64,000 nucleotides of DNA from Cordylochernes scorpioides (lineage: Eukaryota; Arthropoda; Arachnida; Pseudoscorpiones; Chernetidae): assembly GCA_030710605.1 (NCBI GenBank), contig CP092870.1, positions 57,311,532-57,375,531 of the forward strand, read 5' to 3'. Shown one piece after another: positions 44,893 to 56,005 of the stretch. The position numbers and the translations under genes are program-made. The number at the start of each line of letters is the position of its first letter. The first letter of the stretch is position 1. The notes beneath the pieces were generated by a model. The model had not been told where the DNA came from, searched no databases, and saw only the letters and a list, made by a program, of their open reading frames with translations.

Positions 44893-45070
44893 AATTCCAC
44901 GCTGAAGAGCGCGAAACGCGTTCGTGGATGGCTTTTCTTGATTTATCAAGAAATTGGGTTGGCCAAATATCAGGGAACAGGCTAAATCAATGTTTAGTTG
45001 ATTTCTGTTCCACCAGATGGCGATCTGCCTTCTGTAAAGCACATGTGCTCCTGGTCAGGATATGCCTACT
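44893..45070 (+). mobile_element. Family I half-element with hammerhead at its 5' edge
   Basis: The hammerhead (44896-44928) runs directly into 'tggcttttcttgatttatca', 'ggttggccaaatatcaggga' and the CTCF-like motif (45010-45029), ending 'ctggtcaggatatgcc' near 45065. Same order as 23676-23822. Confidence 0.75.
44896..44928 (+). ncRNA. Hammerhead ribozyme candidate, all stems paired
   Basis: TCCACG (44896-44901) pairs with CGTGGA (44923-44928). The core CTGAAGA is at 44902-44908. GCGC is a minimal, self-complementary stem II. GAA is at 44913-44915. ACGCGT (44916-44921) is a self-complementary stem III. T at 44922 is the predicted cleavage base. Every invariant base is present. Such tiny stems II and III would favour a dimeric form, as described for Penelope hammerheads. 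Confidence 0.7.
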
Positions 45071-45848
45071 TTGTTTTTAATATCAAAACCTGACCTTTTT
45101 TATTTATTTCTATTGTTTTTTCATGAATAATATATGAAGGTTATTCACATATTAAAAAACAAAGTGCCCAACGGGGTATTCGATCCTGGTTCTTGGCTGT
45201 CGGGAATCGAGGGTGTTACCCACTCGTTCACCGACTCTTCACAAATATTGTAACTAACAAAAACAAAAATGGTTTAAAATATTGTGGTGATGAAATAATT
45301 AGCAAGTCGTATGGCAATTAAGAACAATTTAATAAGCGAGAGAAATTTAATTAACTCAATCTCTACAATCAAAGATAGTATTTTTATCTCTCTCCCTAAT
45401 TTCCATATTTTGTATTTTAACAATATTCAAATGACAATGGATATATTTATATTAAGTCGGCTTATGCTACAATATTATAAAGGCCAAATTATACTTGGAT
45501 CAAGTGGATACAAGAAGAAATAAGGAATCTCCTGAACGTGTAACTAAAAATTGCTGATGGCTTTCACCATTGATTTTTGTTCCACTATTATAGCTAGACA
45601 ATTAAAATGATTTTATTGACATCTTGTCAATACATGCAAATTACACAGTCTGTACTATTTGAAAAAAAGATAATATGCATTATATATACTATATATAGTT
45701 TGTTCCATTAGATGTCCCCCTACCATCTTAAAAGCTCATATTGACGGTCAGGATATCCCATTTTTGTATATTTTTAATATTAAAACCTATCTTTTTTTGT
45801 ATCTTACTTATTTTTCAACATACACTAACGTATATTAAAAATAAAAAA
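45071..45848 (-). other. AT-rich DNA with a tRNA-like relic (45165-45245)
   Basis: On the minus strand 45165-45245 has GGTGAACGAGTGGGTAACA (A-box-like) and GGATCGAATACCCC (B-box-like) followed by 'gttgggcac', like other SINE heads here. The rest is unique; 45537-45600 holds a degenerate arm of the palindrome family at 35571. Confidence 0.45.
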
Positions 45849-46146
45849 GGCATATCTTAACCAGGAGCACATGTGCTTTTCAGAAGGCAGAGCGCCAACT
45901 GGTGGAAAAGAAATAAACTATTCATTGATTTAGCCTGTTCCCTGATATTTGGCCAACATATTTTCTTGATAAAAAAAAGACGAGGGCTAACAGTTCGAAA
46001 CGCGTTCGTGGTTGGTATTCTTGATTTATCAATAAAATGGGTTGGCCACATATCAAGGAACAGGTTAAATCAACGTTTAGTTGATTTCTGTTCCACTAGA
46101 TGGCGCACTGCCTTCTAAAAAATATCATGTGAACGGTCAGGATATT
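45849..46146. mobile_element. Palindromic family I element with a decayed hammerhead centre
   Basis: Left 'ggcatatcttaaccaggagc' and right 'acggtcaggatatta' arms are inverted. CTCF-like motifs lie at 45886-45905 (minus) and 46093-46112 (plus). The centre near 45983-46015 reads 'ggctaacagttcgaaacgcgt' and 'tcgtgg', the remains of the hammerhead seen intact at 44896. Confidence 0.8.
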
Positions 46147-46663
46147 ACTTCTGTATTTTTAATATAAACACATGGCCGTTTTTTTATATTTTTTATTAAA
46201 ATATAAAACTATTTTAGACGCGTAAGATTCTTTTTGAAATAAAACAATTTCTACTGCCCTTACTGCAATGTGAAAATTAATGGGAGGTTCTGGCTCATCA
46301 GTGGTGAACCCTCCCAGCGGTTTCGCCAGTTTAATCTAACATACCGCTGTTATATTGCATTTTTTTTGGAACCTCCTTTTATAGTGATACTTATGCAAGA
46401 CTCTTGGAATGGGTATTTTAGATGAACTATGGACATAAGCTTTAAGGACAGCAGAATTACATACAATTATAAAAAAATATAATATGCTTCGAGCAATCAC
46501 TCTTCCGCAAATATCAAATTGTTTCTTTTATTTTAACAATTATATTATGATGCTTTAGCGCGCCATCTCTTTGTGCATCGTAATATTTTTTATTGTTTTT
46601 TAACATATATACACAAAATTATCATGATAAACTCTGTGAAGGATATAAGACTTTTCATTTATA
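46147..46663 (+). repeat. Dispersed repeat family III copy (46240-46520) and flank
   Basis: 'ctgcccttactgcaatgtga', 'tgaaccctcccagcgg' and 'gacataagctttaaggacag' identify the family. 'cgcgccatctctttgtgcat' follows at 46559. Confidence 0.65.
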
Positions 46664-47973
46664 CAAGGTATGTCCCATAAGTTCCCGGACTGGGTCCATA
46701 AAAAAAAAAAGGTAAGATTTTTTAAAAATTTTTTATTAAAACTTTTCAAAGTAATCCCCCCTTGCTTCAACGCACCAGCGCCATCGTTTCTCCCAATTGT
46801 CGAAACAGTTTTTATAAGCCTCTTTTGGAATGTACTTCAATGCTAACGGCGATTTTTCTATTATGTCACCCCTGGTGTCAAAATGTCTTCCTTTTAGAAC
46901 TGCTTTAAGTTTGGGGAACAGGAAAAAGTCATTTGGTGCGATGTCTGGGAAATAGGGTGGTTGAAGTAGGATTTGTGTCCCGTTTTTCGCCAAAAAGCTA
47001 GTCATCAAGTGCGCTGTGTGAGGGCGAGCATTGTCATGGTGTAGGATCCAGCCACCATTAGTCCATTTTTCTGGCCTTTTTTTTTCGAATCGCTTCCCTT
47101 AGACGGCGAAAAATGCCCAAATACATTTCCTTAATAACTGTTTGGCCTGCAGGAAGATACTCGTGATGAACAATGCCCTTGTTATCCGAAAAAGCGACCA
47201 GCAACACCTTGTTTCTGGATTTTTTGGGTCTAGGCTCACCCTAACCTCTCCACTCGGCAGATTGAGGTTTGGTTTCAGGGTCATAGCCATAGACCCATGT
47301 CTCGTCGCCTGTGATTATCTTGTCTTTCCATTCTGGATCCGTTCTTGTCATTTCCATCATGTCCTCACAGGTTGCAAGCCGACACAGTTTTTGCTCATTG
47401 GTGAGGAATCTTGGGATGAATTTTGCAGGAGTCTTTTTGAGCTTCAAATCTTCGGTTACGATCCTTCCAATCGTTGTTTTAGAGATGTCTGTGTCTTGCT
47501 CTAGCTCCAGCAAAGTGGTTCGAGGATTTTCTTTTATCAAATCGGTGATTTTTTGCACATTTTCATCAGTCCTTTGAAATTTTGGGCGTCCTTGACGAGG
47601 ATCATCTTCAATGGAAATTCTGCCAGCTTAAAATCTAGAATGCCATTCAAAAACAGTTGTTCTCTTTGGGGCGTCATTGGGGAATGCTTTATTAAGCATT
47701 TTAAAAGTTTCGGTTGCTGATATTTGAAGTTTCGCACAAAATTCTATGCAAATCCTCTGCTTCAATTTTTGTTCCATCGTAAAATCGCCGCAGCGCTAGG
47801 TGTGACCTTTAAATAAATTAGAATAACCTTGGCGCGCGCGCAAGTACCTCCTCGATATTGGTACCACCGTGTAGCCAGATATTTTTTCTATAATAAACAG
47901 TCAAATTCATTTACATTTTTCATTTATTTATTTTTTTATGGACCCAGTCCGGGAACTTATGGGACATACCTTG
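46664..47973 (-). mobile_element. mariner-like transposon (1310 bp)
   Basis: Inverted repeats of about 40 bp, starting CAAGGTATGTCCCATAAGTT and ending with the exact complement, with TA at 46662-46663 and 47974-47975. Length is typical. The transposase is on the minus strand. Confidence 0.95.
46736..47777 (-). pseudogene. mariner transposase (DD34D type), broken
   Basis: ATG at 47777. The paired HTH region runs MEQKLKQRICIEFCAKLQIS, then SKTTIGRIVTEDLKL. The first catalytic Asp lies in GDETWVYGYDPETK (about 47290). The second is in HHDNARPH (about 47035) and the third in YFPDIAPND, 34 residues on. A TAA at 47628-47630 interrupts the WHSRF/AGRISIE junction, and a frameshift lies near 47241. 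Total span equals about 347 codons, the normal mariner size. All three acidic residues survive. Confidence 0.92.
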
Positions 47974-48225
47974 TATTTATATAAATAGTATCAGATACAG
48001 AGATGACTTTTCCTACAGTACAGCGACAACGTAGTTAGTTGAATTTAAACTGGAAACCGTTATCCGCAAAGGTGTGATCACCGACCAGGAAGACCGGTCG
48101 AGTCAATTATTCAAGAGATTATCGACCGAGTTGATGATTTAGTAATGTTGATCGACAGTGTTCCAGCTCTAGGACACTTCAGACATTCCGATAACAGCTT
48201 ACAAAAAGGAATTATAACGGGACAT
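47974..48225. other. Unique DNA between mariner and satellite
   Basis: Slightly GC-richer; no repeat and no recognised coding. Confidence 0.45.
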
Positions 48226-50034
48226 TTACACTCATGGACAAACCTTAAAGAAGTTGTACTTTTCAGCATGTATATCGGGATTGAGACAATAACTCTGAAA
48301 GATATTACAGTGACCTTTATTGAAGACACACGAGATACCCAAGTGTATATACACTCATGGACAAAACTTAAGGAAGTTGTACTTTTCAGCATGTATATCG
48401 GGATTGAGACAATAACTCTGAAAGATATTACAGTGACCTTTATTGAAGACACACGAGATAACCAAGTGTATATACACTCATGGACAAAACTTAAGGAAGT
48501 TGTACCTTTTAGCATGTATATCGGGATTGAGACAATAACTCTGAAAGATATTACAGAGACCTTTATTGAAGACACACGAGATAACCAAGTGTATATACAC
48601 TCATGGACAAAACTTAAGGAAGTTGTACTTTTCAGCATGTATATCGGGATTGAGACAATAACTCTGAAAGATATTACAGAGACCTTTATTGAAGACACAC
48701 GAGATAACCAAGTGTATATACACTCATGGACAAAACTTAAGGAAGTTGTACTTTTCAGCATGTATATCGGGATTGAGACAATAACTCTGAAAGATATTAC
48801 AGTGACCTTTATTGAAGACAGACGAGATACCCAAGTGTATATACACTCATGGACAAAACTTAAGGAAGTTGTACCTTTTAGCATGTATATCGGGATTGAG
48901 ACAATAACTCTGAAAGATATCACAGTGACCTTTATTGAAGACAGACGAGATACCCAAGTGTATATACACTCATGGACAAAACTTAAGGAAGTTGTACCTT
49001 TTAGCATGTATATCGGGATTCAGACAATAACTCTGAAAGATATTACAGTGACCTTTATTGAAGACAGACGAGATACCCAAGTGTATATACACTCATGGAC
49101 AAAACTTAAGGAAGTTGTACATTTTAGCATGTATATCGGGATTGAGATAATAACTCTGAAAGATATTACAGTGACCTTTATTGAAGACAGACGAGATACC
49201 CAAGTGTATATACACTCATGGACAAAACTTAAGGAAGTTGTACCTTTTAGCATGTATATCGGGATTGAGATAATAACTCTGAAAGATATTACAGTGACCT
49301 TTATTGAAAACAGGCGAGATAACCAAGTTTGTATACACTCATGGACAAACCTTAAGGAAGTTGTACCTTTTAGCATGTATATTGGGATTGAGACAATAAC
49401 TCTGAAAGATATTACAGTGACCTTTATTGAAGACAGACGAGATACCCAAGTGTATATACACTCATGGACAAAACTTAAGGAAGTTGTACCTTTTAGCATG
49501 TATATCGGGATTGAGATAATAACTCTGAAAGATATTACAGTGACCTTTATTGAAAACAGACGAGATAACCAAGTTTGTATACACTCATGGACAAACCTTA
49601 AGGAAGTTGTACCTTTTAGCATGTATATTGGGATTGAGACAATAACTCTGAAAGATATTACAGTGACCTTTATTGAAGACAGACGAGATACCCAAGTGTA
49701 TATACACTCATGGACAAAACTTAAGGAAGTTGTACCTTTTAGCATGTATATCGGGATTGAGATAATAACTCTGAAAGATATTACAGTGACCTTTATTGAA
49801 GACAGACGAGATACCCAAGTGTGTATACACTCATGGACAAAACTTAAGGAAGTTGTACCTTTTAGTATACATATCGAAATTGAGAAAATAACTATGAAAA
49901 ATATTTGATACGTAGTGACCTTTATTGAAGACACACGAGATAACCAAATGTGAACAGCCTTTGCTTCCTTCAAAAAAAAAAAACAGACAACCTTGACATT
50001 TAAGACTTTAGACTTCCTTAAGTTTTGTAAAAAG
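48226..50034 (+). repeat. MITE-derived satellite, 123-bp units (about 14 copies)
   Basis: Begins 'cactcatggacaaaccttaa' after TA. Units are 123 bp and differ by few substitutions; some alternate ('gagacaata' versus 'gagataata', 'gtgtat' versus 'tttgtat'), suggesting a larger unit of two. It ends with the single-copy tail (A-run near 49980, 'cttccttaagttttg'). Because 123 is 3 x 41 and the unit lacks stops, long ORFs appear on both strands (587 codons on +, 298 and 347 on -). Confidence 0.92.
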
Positions 50035-50370
50035 AAAAAGAAAACTAATTGTTGAAGATACAATTTAGAGAATATTTTGATTATATTCCCAATTACAGAT
50101 TAAATAATCGCATATAAAGGTGACTATGTAGAATAGTGATTTAAAGAGAACAAGAAAAGAGGTTGAGGCGATAGATAGATATAATTGATGATCCTATTTG
50201 GGGGAGGTGTCTTGTACCACATCACAGGGACCACCCCTCTAGCTATTTGTCAACCTCGGCTTGTCGCTGATATCCTGGTTGCGATATTCGTTCAGGTTTC
50301 CTATCTCATTTATATTCAGTAAAATTCCTTAATACATTTTATCATAGGAATCTTCAAATGGATTAACCAA
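50035..50370. other. Unique DNA between satellite blocks
   Basis: Nothing recognised. Confidence 0.5.
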
Positions 50371-51165
50371 ATACACTCATAAAAGGAACTCAAGGAAGTT
50401 GTACCTTTTAGCATGTATATCGGGATTGAGACAATAACACTGAAAGATACACTCAAGGACAAAACTTAAGGAAGTTGTACCTTTTAGCATGTATATCGGG
50501 ATTCTAACAATAACTCTGAAAGATACACTCATGGACAAAAGGAAGTTGTACCTTTTAGCATGTATATCGGGATTCAGACAATAACTTTGAAAGATACACT
50601 CATGGACAAAAGGAAGTTTACCTTTTAGCATGTATATCGGGATTCAGACAATAACTTTGAAAGATACACTCATGGACAAAAGGAAGTTGTACCTTTTATC
50701 ATGTATATCGAGATTCAGACAATAACTTTGAAAGATACACTCATGGAGAAAAGGAAGTTGTACCTTTTAGCATGTATATCGGGATTCAGACAATAACTTT
50801 GAAAGATACACTCATGGACAAAAGGAAGTTGTACCTTTTATCATGTATATCGGGAGTCAGACAATAACTTTGAAAGATACACTCATGGACAAAAGGAAGT
50901 TGTACCTTTTATCATCTATATCGGGATTCAGACAATAACTTTGAAAGATACACTCATGGACAAAAGGAAGTTGTACCTTTTATCATGTATATCGGGAGTC
51001 AGACAATAACTTTGAAAGATACACTCATGGACAAAAGGAAGTTGTACCTTTTATCATCTATATCGGGATTCAGACAATAACTTTGAAAGATACACTCATG
51101 GACAAAAGGAAGTTGTACCTTTTAGCCTGTATATCGGGATTGAGACAATAAATCTGAAATTATAC
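50371..51165 (+). repeat. MITE-derived satellite, 71-bp units
   Basis: About eleven units like the 76-bp form but with 'cttaa' deleted ('cactcatggacaaaaggaag') and 'aataactttgaaag'. Some neighbours alternate 'tcatgtatatcgggagtcag' and 'tcatctatatcgggattcag', a two-unit pattern. Confidence 0.88.
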
Positions 51166-51770
51166 ATAAGAAATTATGTGAAATAGATTTGAAAATATTT
51201 AAACACATACTTATATCCTTTTGGTGATTCATTTAATTGTGTTTTTTTCTCCTGTAGAAGGGCCTCCATTCCCTAAAGCTAAAGACACTTATCCATGGGG
51301 ACGCTAAATTTCTACCTTAATATAGAAACAAGGAACTTATATATTGAAATATAGGATCGTATATACAAGACAACACCACATTCATTTACAACTAGATAAC
51401 AACCTTTATTTTCCCTGATAACACCAAATATTATTAAAATGTAAATTTTATATTAAAACATAAGAATAAATTAATATAAAACAATAACGCGTCATACATA
51501 TATAGTAAATGAAGACATTAAGACGCGAATGTTTCACAAATAAATCAAACTTCTGCTGTCCTTACTGCGATGAAAAACATTTGGAGAACTTTGCTTATTA
51601 GTGGTGAACTCTCTAAGTTGTTGCGCCAATTTAATCTACCAGACCGATTCTCTTAGAGCTCTAATACTGTATTGGATCATTCTGCTTTCATATGTTACAC
51701 TGAAGAGTTCTTACCCAAACAATAATTTTTCATTGCAGTAGAGACAGTAGAAGTTTTTGATTTATGTGTG
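51166..51770 (+). repeat. AT-rich DNA and dispersed repeat family III (51485-51760)
   Basis: 'ttaagacgcgaatgttt', 'cttctgctgtccttactgcg' and 'tactgtattggatcattctg' mark the family. At 51253 a degenerate 'cctgtagaagggcctccatt' hammerhead-like edge is seen. Confidence 0.6.
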
Positions 51771-51779
51771 AGAGAAACA

Positions 51780-52200
51780 TTCGCATCTTAATGTTTTCAT
51801 TTTCAGGATGGCAAAGGAAGGAGCAGCTGGACATCCTGATGTCCGAGACCTACCTTTCAGCAAGGGACCATATTACCAAACTAAAACTACAACTGATAAG
51901 GAACCATAGAGATAGTTTCCATCATTCTTGGTACCAAATAGAAAACCCCAAAAACAGACCCTCCAACTAAACAGAAGGATGTCGACACAGTTGGAAATCT
52001 GGTCACCTGCGCCCTCTAGTCTATAAAGAGGGAGCCAAAAGCTTCCCTATGTGCACTAGGTGCAAAACCGAAGAGGCCACTCCCCAACATATACTAAATT
52101 GTATTGGAAAGGACAAAGGATCCCTGTACAGAGAACCAAGAAGAGTTCTTGAACTTCTTTATGAGCACGACCTCCAAGATCTTGTCTAATTTAGACTAAT
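51780..52200 (+). pseudogene. LINE 3'-terminal coding fragment
   Basis: After frameshifts near 51965 and 52020, the frame around 52050-52190 reads CTRCKTEEATPQHILNCIGK and ends VLELLYEHDLQDLV, stop. This C-x2-C...H-x3-C finger is the usual C-terminus of I/Jockey/R1-type LINE proteins. A different LINE from that at 14.2-15.0 kb. Confidence 0.6.
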
Positions 52201-52690
52201 CAAAGGATAAGTAAAAAATAATTCAGAATAAATGTTACATCTTGGATCCAATGTGTTATAGAGTCCTGAGGAAGGTTCACAATCATACGTGTTGTCTGCA
52301 GTGAAAGGGTTAACGACATAATTGGAACAACTCAATACAAAATAAAATAAAAATTAAAAAAAGATTAATCTGCAGACTCTGAAGAATAAGAAATTCTTGA
52401 GATGGTACTTGATGGATCTTTCCAAAAATCGACTCAGCAAATCGAAAATGCATTAACATCTCAGCAAAAGCTAGACGCCATAGACATATGCTAACATCCC
52501 CCTTCATATTTCGAAATTGGTTATACCCTATTAAGGCCAATTGAGACCATTTCAGCAAAAAAAGGTCATAAATTATTGAGAGCGTCGCATTCAATTATGA
52601 GAATCATCCTTTTCCACGCCGTCCTTACGTCCATGCTGACGATCCCTAAGTAACTTAATCTTCTTAATCACGTTAACACGACCCTCCCAG
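52201..52690. other. Unique stretch before the GC-richer array
   Basis: The 94-codon minus-strand ORF (52310-52594) shows no recognised domain. Nothing else seen. Confidence 0.4.
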
Positions 52691-53990
52691 AATCTTCACT
52701 CCCAGCGTCAATTAAATTTCTTCCCTCGGGGATCTTCCACAACGGGTCGATACCATTGATGTTGATTTCGAGTGCTTTCCGCCATTTTAGAAAATGCCTC
52801 ACATGTAAGGGATTGCCCTGTAGTACGGTGTCGTGAGCCGCTACGGTAACCGTGAACAGGGAACTCTGAAATGTGGCTGACTAACGGGCAGTGGTACTCA
52901 TTTGGTGGACAAGACACCACCATTTTATCAATTCCTAACCCGAAGTCCTCATCTACGTTGCGTGTGGGAGAACTTGAACAAGTAAGGGACTGCCTTTTAG
53001 GGACTGCGAAGTACGGTGTCGTGGGCCCCGAGCCGCTACGGTAACCGTGAACAAGTTACTGTGAAATGTGGCTAACTAACGGGGCAATAAAACCTTTTCC
53101 TTTCCATGGTGGACAAGACATCACAACCACCTTGTCAATTCCTGCCCAGAAGTCCTCCTCTACGTGGCGGGTTGGAGAAGCAGCACAAGTAAGGGACTGT
53201 CCTGTAGGGCAAAGTACGGTGGGAACAGCCCCGAGCCGCTACGGTAACTGTGAACAAGGAACTCTGATATTTGGCTGACTAACGGGGCAATGGTACCCTC
53301 TCTTTCCATGTGGACAAGACACCTCCATCTTATCGATTCTTGCCCAGAAGTCCCCCTCTACGTGGGGAGAAGCAGCACAAGAAAGAGACTGTCCTGTAGG
53401 GTGAAGTGATCACCGAACCGCTACGGTAACCGTGAACAGAGAACTCTGAAATGTGGCTGACTAACGGGGCAATTGTACCCCTTCCTTTCCATGATGTACA
53501 AGACACCACCACCTCATCGATTCCTGCATAGAAGTCCTCCTCTACGTGGCGGGCGGGAGAAACAGCACAAGTAATGGGTTGCCCTGTAGGGCGAAGTACG
53601 GTGGCGTGAACCCCGAGCCACTACGCTTCGAGTGCTTTCCGCCATTTTAGAGGAAGTAGCACAAGTCTGCCCTGTAGGGCAAAGTACGGTGGGAACAGCC
53701 CCGAGCCGCTACGGTAACCGTAAACAGGAAACTCTGAAATGTAGCTGACTAACGGGGCAATGGTACCCCTTCTTTTCAATGGTAGACAAGACCCACCACT
53801 TTATCAATTCCTGACAAGAATTCTTCCTCTACGTGGGGAGAAACAGCACAAGTAAGGGACTGCCCTGTAGTACGGTGTCGTGAGCCCCGAGCCGCTACGG
53901 TAACCGTGTACAGGGAACTCTGAAATGTGGCTGACTAACGGGGCAATGGCACCCTCACTTTCCATGGAGTAACAAAATCACTGCTCCATG
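52691..53990. repeat. ~200-bp GC-richer tandem array (six to seven copies)
   Basis: Units share 'gaagtcctcctctacgtggc', 'gggactgccctgtagggc', 'gagccgctacggtaaccgtg' and 'tgtggctgactaacggggca'. The marker 'gccgctacggtaac' falls near 52837, 53030, 53232, 53417, 53705 and 53890. The core ACGGTAACCGT is an 11-bp palindrome. Diverged and partly rearranged. Short ORFs are incidental. Confidence 0.85.
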
Positions 53991-54574
53991 GGCAAGACAC
54001 TACAACTACCACCAGAGGATTTCTCATATTTAAATTTGATGCCTTGCCTGTTAAAAGCCCGGAAGAAAAGGAGGAGGGGAATCAGTAACAAGCTCGCTGA
54101 AAAACCCGGGTTCAGCTGGCCTGGCTGATAGTATCCTGTGAGACCTCCATATTCCAAAAAATAATAACCCCTCGCATAATATCATTCGAAAGAAAAAATT
54201 CATGTGTAGCGGGATTCAGACAATAACTCTGAAAGATACACTCATAGACAAAACTTAAGGAAGTTATACCTTTTTTAGCATGTATATCGGGATTCGGACA
54301 ATAACTCTGAAAGATACACTCATAGACAAAACTTAAGGAAGTTATACCTTTTTTAGCATGTATATCGGGATTCGGACAATAACTCTGAAAGACACACTCA
54401 TGGGCAAAACTTAAGGAAGTTGTACCTCTAAGCATGTATATATCGGGATTCAGAAAATTCACAAAAGTTTGAACAAAATTGTCTCTTCCTCCTTCAAAAG
54501 CACAAAAGCAAAAAATATATAAGCGAATGGCGACAGAAGATTTTGCACTTCTTCAAGTTTTGAAAATGAATGTA
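53991..54574 (+). repeat. Flank and short MITE-derived satellite (54205-54570)
   Basis: Three 76-bp-type units with 'ttttttagcatg', then the tail ('acaaaagtttgaacaaaatt', 'cttcttcaagttttgaaaat'). The second LTR element begins directly after, so it inserted at the end of this small array. Confidence 0.75.
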
Positions 54575-55446
54575 TGTCATAATTTGTATATAATTAAATG
54601 CAACCCCGACCCACTATGTATGTACCATGTATGATTTTCAAAGATTTAATAAAAGAATAAGGTAACTGGAGGAAAGAAAGTAACAAAAGACATAGGAAGT
54701 AAATCTAGAGGAGAACATATTTATTAATAACGTCGCAGTTAACCTTCTGACCCCGGGTCCCTGCGAGCTAAGTTTAAACCAACACTTCCTGGAAAAACAG
54801 GACGTATCTAGTATCCGCAGAAGTTATATTAGTATAGAGACACCCCATACTTCCGACCCAAGACCGGACGTATTTTGATAACGCGGAAGTAAATAAAGTG
54901 GAAATAGCACTTGACACTTCCTATCAGGCAGGCCATATCTTTCATCAAGGAGAGCCGCGGGCCAATCAGAAGACAGCACCTTAAGTAGGTCAACCAATAG
55001 GAAAAGATCATGTGACATCTCTCGACCAATCAGAGAGAAACTGAGTCTTGGTGTTAAATCGAAAAACAAGAATAGTCAGTTGCTCCTTCGCTTCCAACAA
55101 GGTAACATCTACTCTAGAGATCTCTCTCTCTCCGCTCATTTCATCTAAATCCCATCATCGCCATGTGATCAACTAATTAATAAGTCAAATCGCTCAACTC
55201 TTCTCAAGCTTTCTTCCCTCCAACCCAGTTGCCTTTTATTTTCAAACCCAATCACGTGTCCTGATTATTCCTAACTGTGTGCTTCACTTACCACTCAACG
55301 ACTGCGCTTCAACCAAATCTCACCATTCGCATCCAACAACAAGAAATTCCGCAACGATATTGCCACAGAACGGTTAAGTCGACAGGATTCTACAACAGTG
55401 TAATACATCAAATATTATAGTGTAATAACAATTGCATCATATTACA
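54575..55446 (+). repeat. 5' LTR (872 bp) with CCAAT boxes and initiator
   Basis: Contains 'ccaatcaga' (54962), 'ccaatagg' (54985) and 'ccaatcagag' (55026), then TTAAAT near 55054 and an arthropod-type initiator TCAGT at 55076-55080. This looks like a Pol II promoter with three CCAAT motifs. It also contains 81- and 66-codon minus-strand ORFs, duplicated in the other LTR and of no known family. Confidence 0.92.
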
Positions 55447-55458
55447 CAGAGTCGACAG

Positions 55459-55530
55459 GATAAAGATTATGGAGCTTAAACAGGATAAAGATTATGGAGC
55501 TTAAACAGGATAAAGATTATGGAAATTAGC
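55459..55530 (+). repeat. 25-bp direct repeat in the leader
   Basis: 'gataaagattatggagctta' plus 'aacag' occurs at 55459 and 55484 and partly at 55509. Each unit has an ATG; the third is followed by ORF1 (ATG 55519). The first two ATGs open an 11-codon upstream frame ending in TAA. Confidence 0.85.
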
Positions 55531-55974
55531 CCAGGCGCCAGCAAAACAAAAGGCAATAACAAACCGAGAGAGAAGAGACTGACAACGAACGAAGCGACAA
55601 GACACACCCTGGCGACGGTAATTTTAGAACTGACCGCCGCGCTACAAGGGGCAAGATCCCCGCAACTGGAAACGGTCTTCCGGAGCGCCACCCACGGGGC
55701 AACCGACGCCCGCACCGCCGGTACGTGTCCGAACAACCTGACGCCCACCGAGGAGTCGCCACCCGCCATGCCGTACCCGTGCACCCGGAAGCAAGCCACG
55801 CGACACGGGCCCAATGTACCGACAACGCGGTCCACTCGAATGGAAGCAGTACAAATGACTAGATTTCCCTTTCAATTGCGCGGACAGTGCAAACAGTCCC
55901 GACCCGGTCCAACAGATATTCCAAGCCAGCCACACCAAGCCGAAGACGCCACAGTGGAGACCTTTCGAGATTAA
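55519..55974 (+). CDS. ORF1, gag-position protein (151 aa), GC-rich
   Basis: ATG at 55519 to TAA ending near 55976. Basic, Pro/Thr-rich (SKTKGNNKPREKRL near the start). No zinc knuckle or capsid motif is recognisable, and it is much shorter than a usual gag (300 aa or more), so it is probably a remnant. Its GC content is far above the surroundings. ORF2's frame is already open from about 55859, overlapping by over 100 nt in the +1 frame, so a frameshift could join them. Function unknown. Confidence 0.6.
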   Translation: MEISPGASKTKGNNKPREKRLTTNEATRHTLATVILELTAALQGARSPQLETVFRSATHGATDARTAGTCPNNLTPTEESPPAMPYPCTRKQATRHGPNVPTTRSTRMEAVQMTRFPFQLRGQCKQSRPGPTDIPSQPHQAEDATVETFRD

Positions 55975-56005
55975 GGTAGGCAATCCACCCAATGACACCA
56001 TCAAA

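Noticed and set aside
48145-49908. A 587-codon plus-strand ORF overlapping 298- and 347-codon minus-strand ORFs
   Set aside because: The 123-bp satellite unit is a multiple of three and has no stops in these frames, so long ORFs on both strands follow from copying one unit. No start context, domain or codon bias supports a gene.
54824-55069. 81- and 66-codon ORFs in the LTR
   Set aside because: They lie antisense across the LTR promoter, are present twice only because the LTR is, and have no recognised domain.
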